Shown piece after piece: positions 63,276 to 64,000 of a stretch of 64,000 bases of DNA. Made by a program: the position numbers and the translations under genes. The stretch spans positions 1 to 64,000 of the forward strand of contig NZ_JAKEIP010000002.1 in NCBI RefSeq assembly GCF_021474425.1, read 5' to 3'. Under the pieces are notes generated by a model. The model worked only from the letters and a program-made list of their open reading frames with translations. It made no database searches and was not told where the DNA came from. The DNA is from Streptomyces muensis (GTDB lineage Bacteria; Actinomycetota; Actinomycetes; Streptomycetales; Streptomycetaceae). Within the stretch, counting starts at the first letter, position 1. The number at the start of each line of letters is the position of its first letter.

Positions 63276-64000
63276 ATGATGGCCAGTGATCTTCTCCGCC
63301 TCACCGTCCTGGGCAGTGCGACCCCCTATGCGAGCGTGGACAATCCATGCTCCGGCTACCTGGTCTCCAGCGGCCGCACCCGGCTCTGGATGGATGCGGG
63401 CAGCGGAACGCTGGCGCAACTGCAGCGCCATGTCCGCCTCGACGAGGTGGACGCGATCTGGATCTCGCACCTGCATGCCGATCACAGCGCCGACCTGCTC
63501 ACCGCCTACTACGCGGCGCTCTACGCGGACATACGACTCGCCGCGCCCATACCCCTGTACGGTCCGCCGGGCATCGCCGACCGGCTGGCCCACTTCCTCA
63601 CCAACAGCTCCACGCGCAGCCCCGTCGAGTCCGCCTTCGCCGTCCATGAGCTGGAGGACGGGCATCGGACGCGCATCGGATCCCTCACCCTGACCAGCCG
63701 CGCAGTGGCCCACGGCATCCCGGCCTTCGCCGTGCGCATCGACGCCGAGGGCCGGTCGCTGGTCTACTCCGGGGACACCGCGCCGTGCTCCAACCTCACG
63801 CGGCTGGCCGAGGGGTGCGACGCGCTGCTGTGCGAGGCCGAAAGCGCCCAGGCGCCGGCCGAGGCCGAACAGGTGCATCACACCCCCGAGGACACCGGCG
63901 ACACGGCAAGCGCGGCCCGGGCAGGCCGGTTGATCGTCACCCACGTCGGACGATTCCTCACCCCACAACAGGCGGTGGCACGCGCCTCGGCCCGATTCGA
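63276..64000 (+). CDS. MBL-fold metallo-hydrolase, 3' end beyond window
   Basis: The first 241 codons of a metallo-beta-lactamase-fold protein. The metal motif is WISHLHADHSAD (HxHxDH), with a further AVAHGIPAFAVRI His, the bridging Asp in VYSGDTAPCSNL, and the HHTPEDTGDTA and IVTHVGRF His near the end. It resembles the ribonuclease-Z-like/arylsulfatase-type branch. ATG 63276 (or 63279) lies about ten bases after TATAGA, so the mRNA is probably leaderless. Divergent from the ABC-F gene and possibly co-repressed. Confidence 0.85.
   Translation, partial: MMASDLLRLTVLGSATPYASVDNPCSGYLVSSGRTRLWMDAGSGTLAQLQRHVRLDEVDAIWISHLHADHSADLLTAYYAALYADIRLAAPIPLYGPPGIADRLAHFLTNSSTRSPVESAFAVHELEDGHRTRIGSLTLTSRAVAHGIPAFAVRIDAEGRSLVYSGDTAPCSNLTRLAEGCDALLCEAESAQAPAEAEQVHHTPEDTGDTASAARAGRLIVTHVGRFLTPQQAVARASARF

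Overview
The window reads as a chromosomal segment of a Streptomyces or close relative. GC content is very high with strong G/C bias at third codon positions, and GTG starts with ATGA or GTGA gene overlaps are common. Other actinobacterial marks are a mycothiol-dependent-enzyme homologue, a LAXTG-type sortase substrate, STAS-ANTAR and DUF1996 proteins, and a TTA (bldA-type) codon in a secreted-protein gene. No rRNA, tRNA or CRISPR array was seen. Both edges cut through genes.

Layout. (1) 1-12.8 kb is a catabolic and efflux island. A leftward operon (VOC dioxygenase, MhpA-like FAD monooxygenase, FAH-family protein) is divergent from a rightward operon (DHA2 exporter, aromatic aldehyde dehydrogenase, carotenoid/stilbene-cleaving oxygenase). 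A TetR gene, an SRPBCC protein, a flavin amine oxidase and a divergent MMPL transporter follow. (2) 12.9-14.3 kb holds a decayed IS1182-type transposase abutting a molybdenum-hydroxylase fragment. (3) 14.7-27.4 kb is a long rightward envelope cluster: VTC polyphosphate-polymerase domain, DUF4956 membrane protein, CotH kinase, response regulator/kinase pair, degenerate FAH protein, GT2-GtrA glycosyltransferase, GT39 mannosyltransferase-like protein, and a second response regulator/kinase pair. The CotH and GT39 proteins share MPSG-type repeats. This is the strongest candidate for an undescribed system. (4) 27.6-31.9 kb is a graveyard of fragments (helicase, aldo-keto reductase, NmrA, alpha/beta hydrolase, IS5, IS256, CBM2) surrounding one intact secreted protein.

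(5) 32-35 kb carries a lipoprotein, a mycothiol-dependent enzyme, an F420/NADP reductase-like protein and a methyltransferase. (6) 35.1-39.9 kb is a lipid module: GlpD and TetR divergent from an alkyl-DHAP-synthase-like flavoprotein and a diacylglycerol kinase. (7) 39.9-43.8 kb has a winged-helix regulator, a STAS-ANTAR fusion, a flavodoxin-like reductase and a sortase-anchored DUF1996 protein. (8) 43.8-47.8 kb has an atypical SDR, a DUF2071 protein and a TetR, divergent from a class II aldolase/PfkB sugar-kinase operon. (9) 47.9-56.1 kb has DUF4239, an orphan sugar-binding lipoprotein, an MFS protein, and a leftward operon of MHS transporter, response regulator, kinase and TAXI binding protein. 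(10) 56.4-64 kb has an FAD monooxygenase, a membrane protein, an alpha/beta hydrolase, a beta-propeller protein, and an ABC-F resistance-type ATPase with a tiny leader ORF, divergent from an edge-truncated metallo-beta-lactamase-fold hydrolase.

Cooperation. Region 1 looks like stilbenoid or phenylpropanoid breakdown: side-chain cleavage, aldehyde oxidation, ring hydroxylation, ring opening, hydrolysis. Region 3 may build and sense a polyphosphate- or phospho-protein-linked surface structure. Region 6 may make ether or otherwise modified glycerolipids. The MHS/TAXI operon looks like ligand-sensing control of organic-acid uptake. All pathway links are inferred from family membership and gene order; no database search was run.
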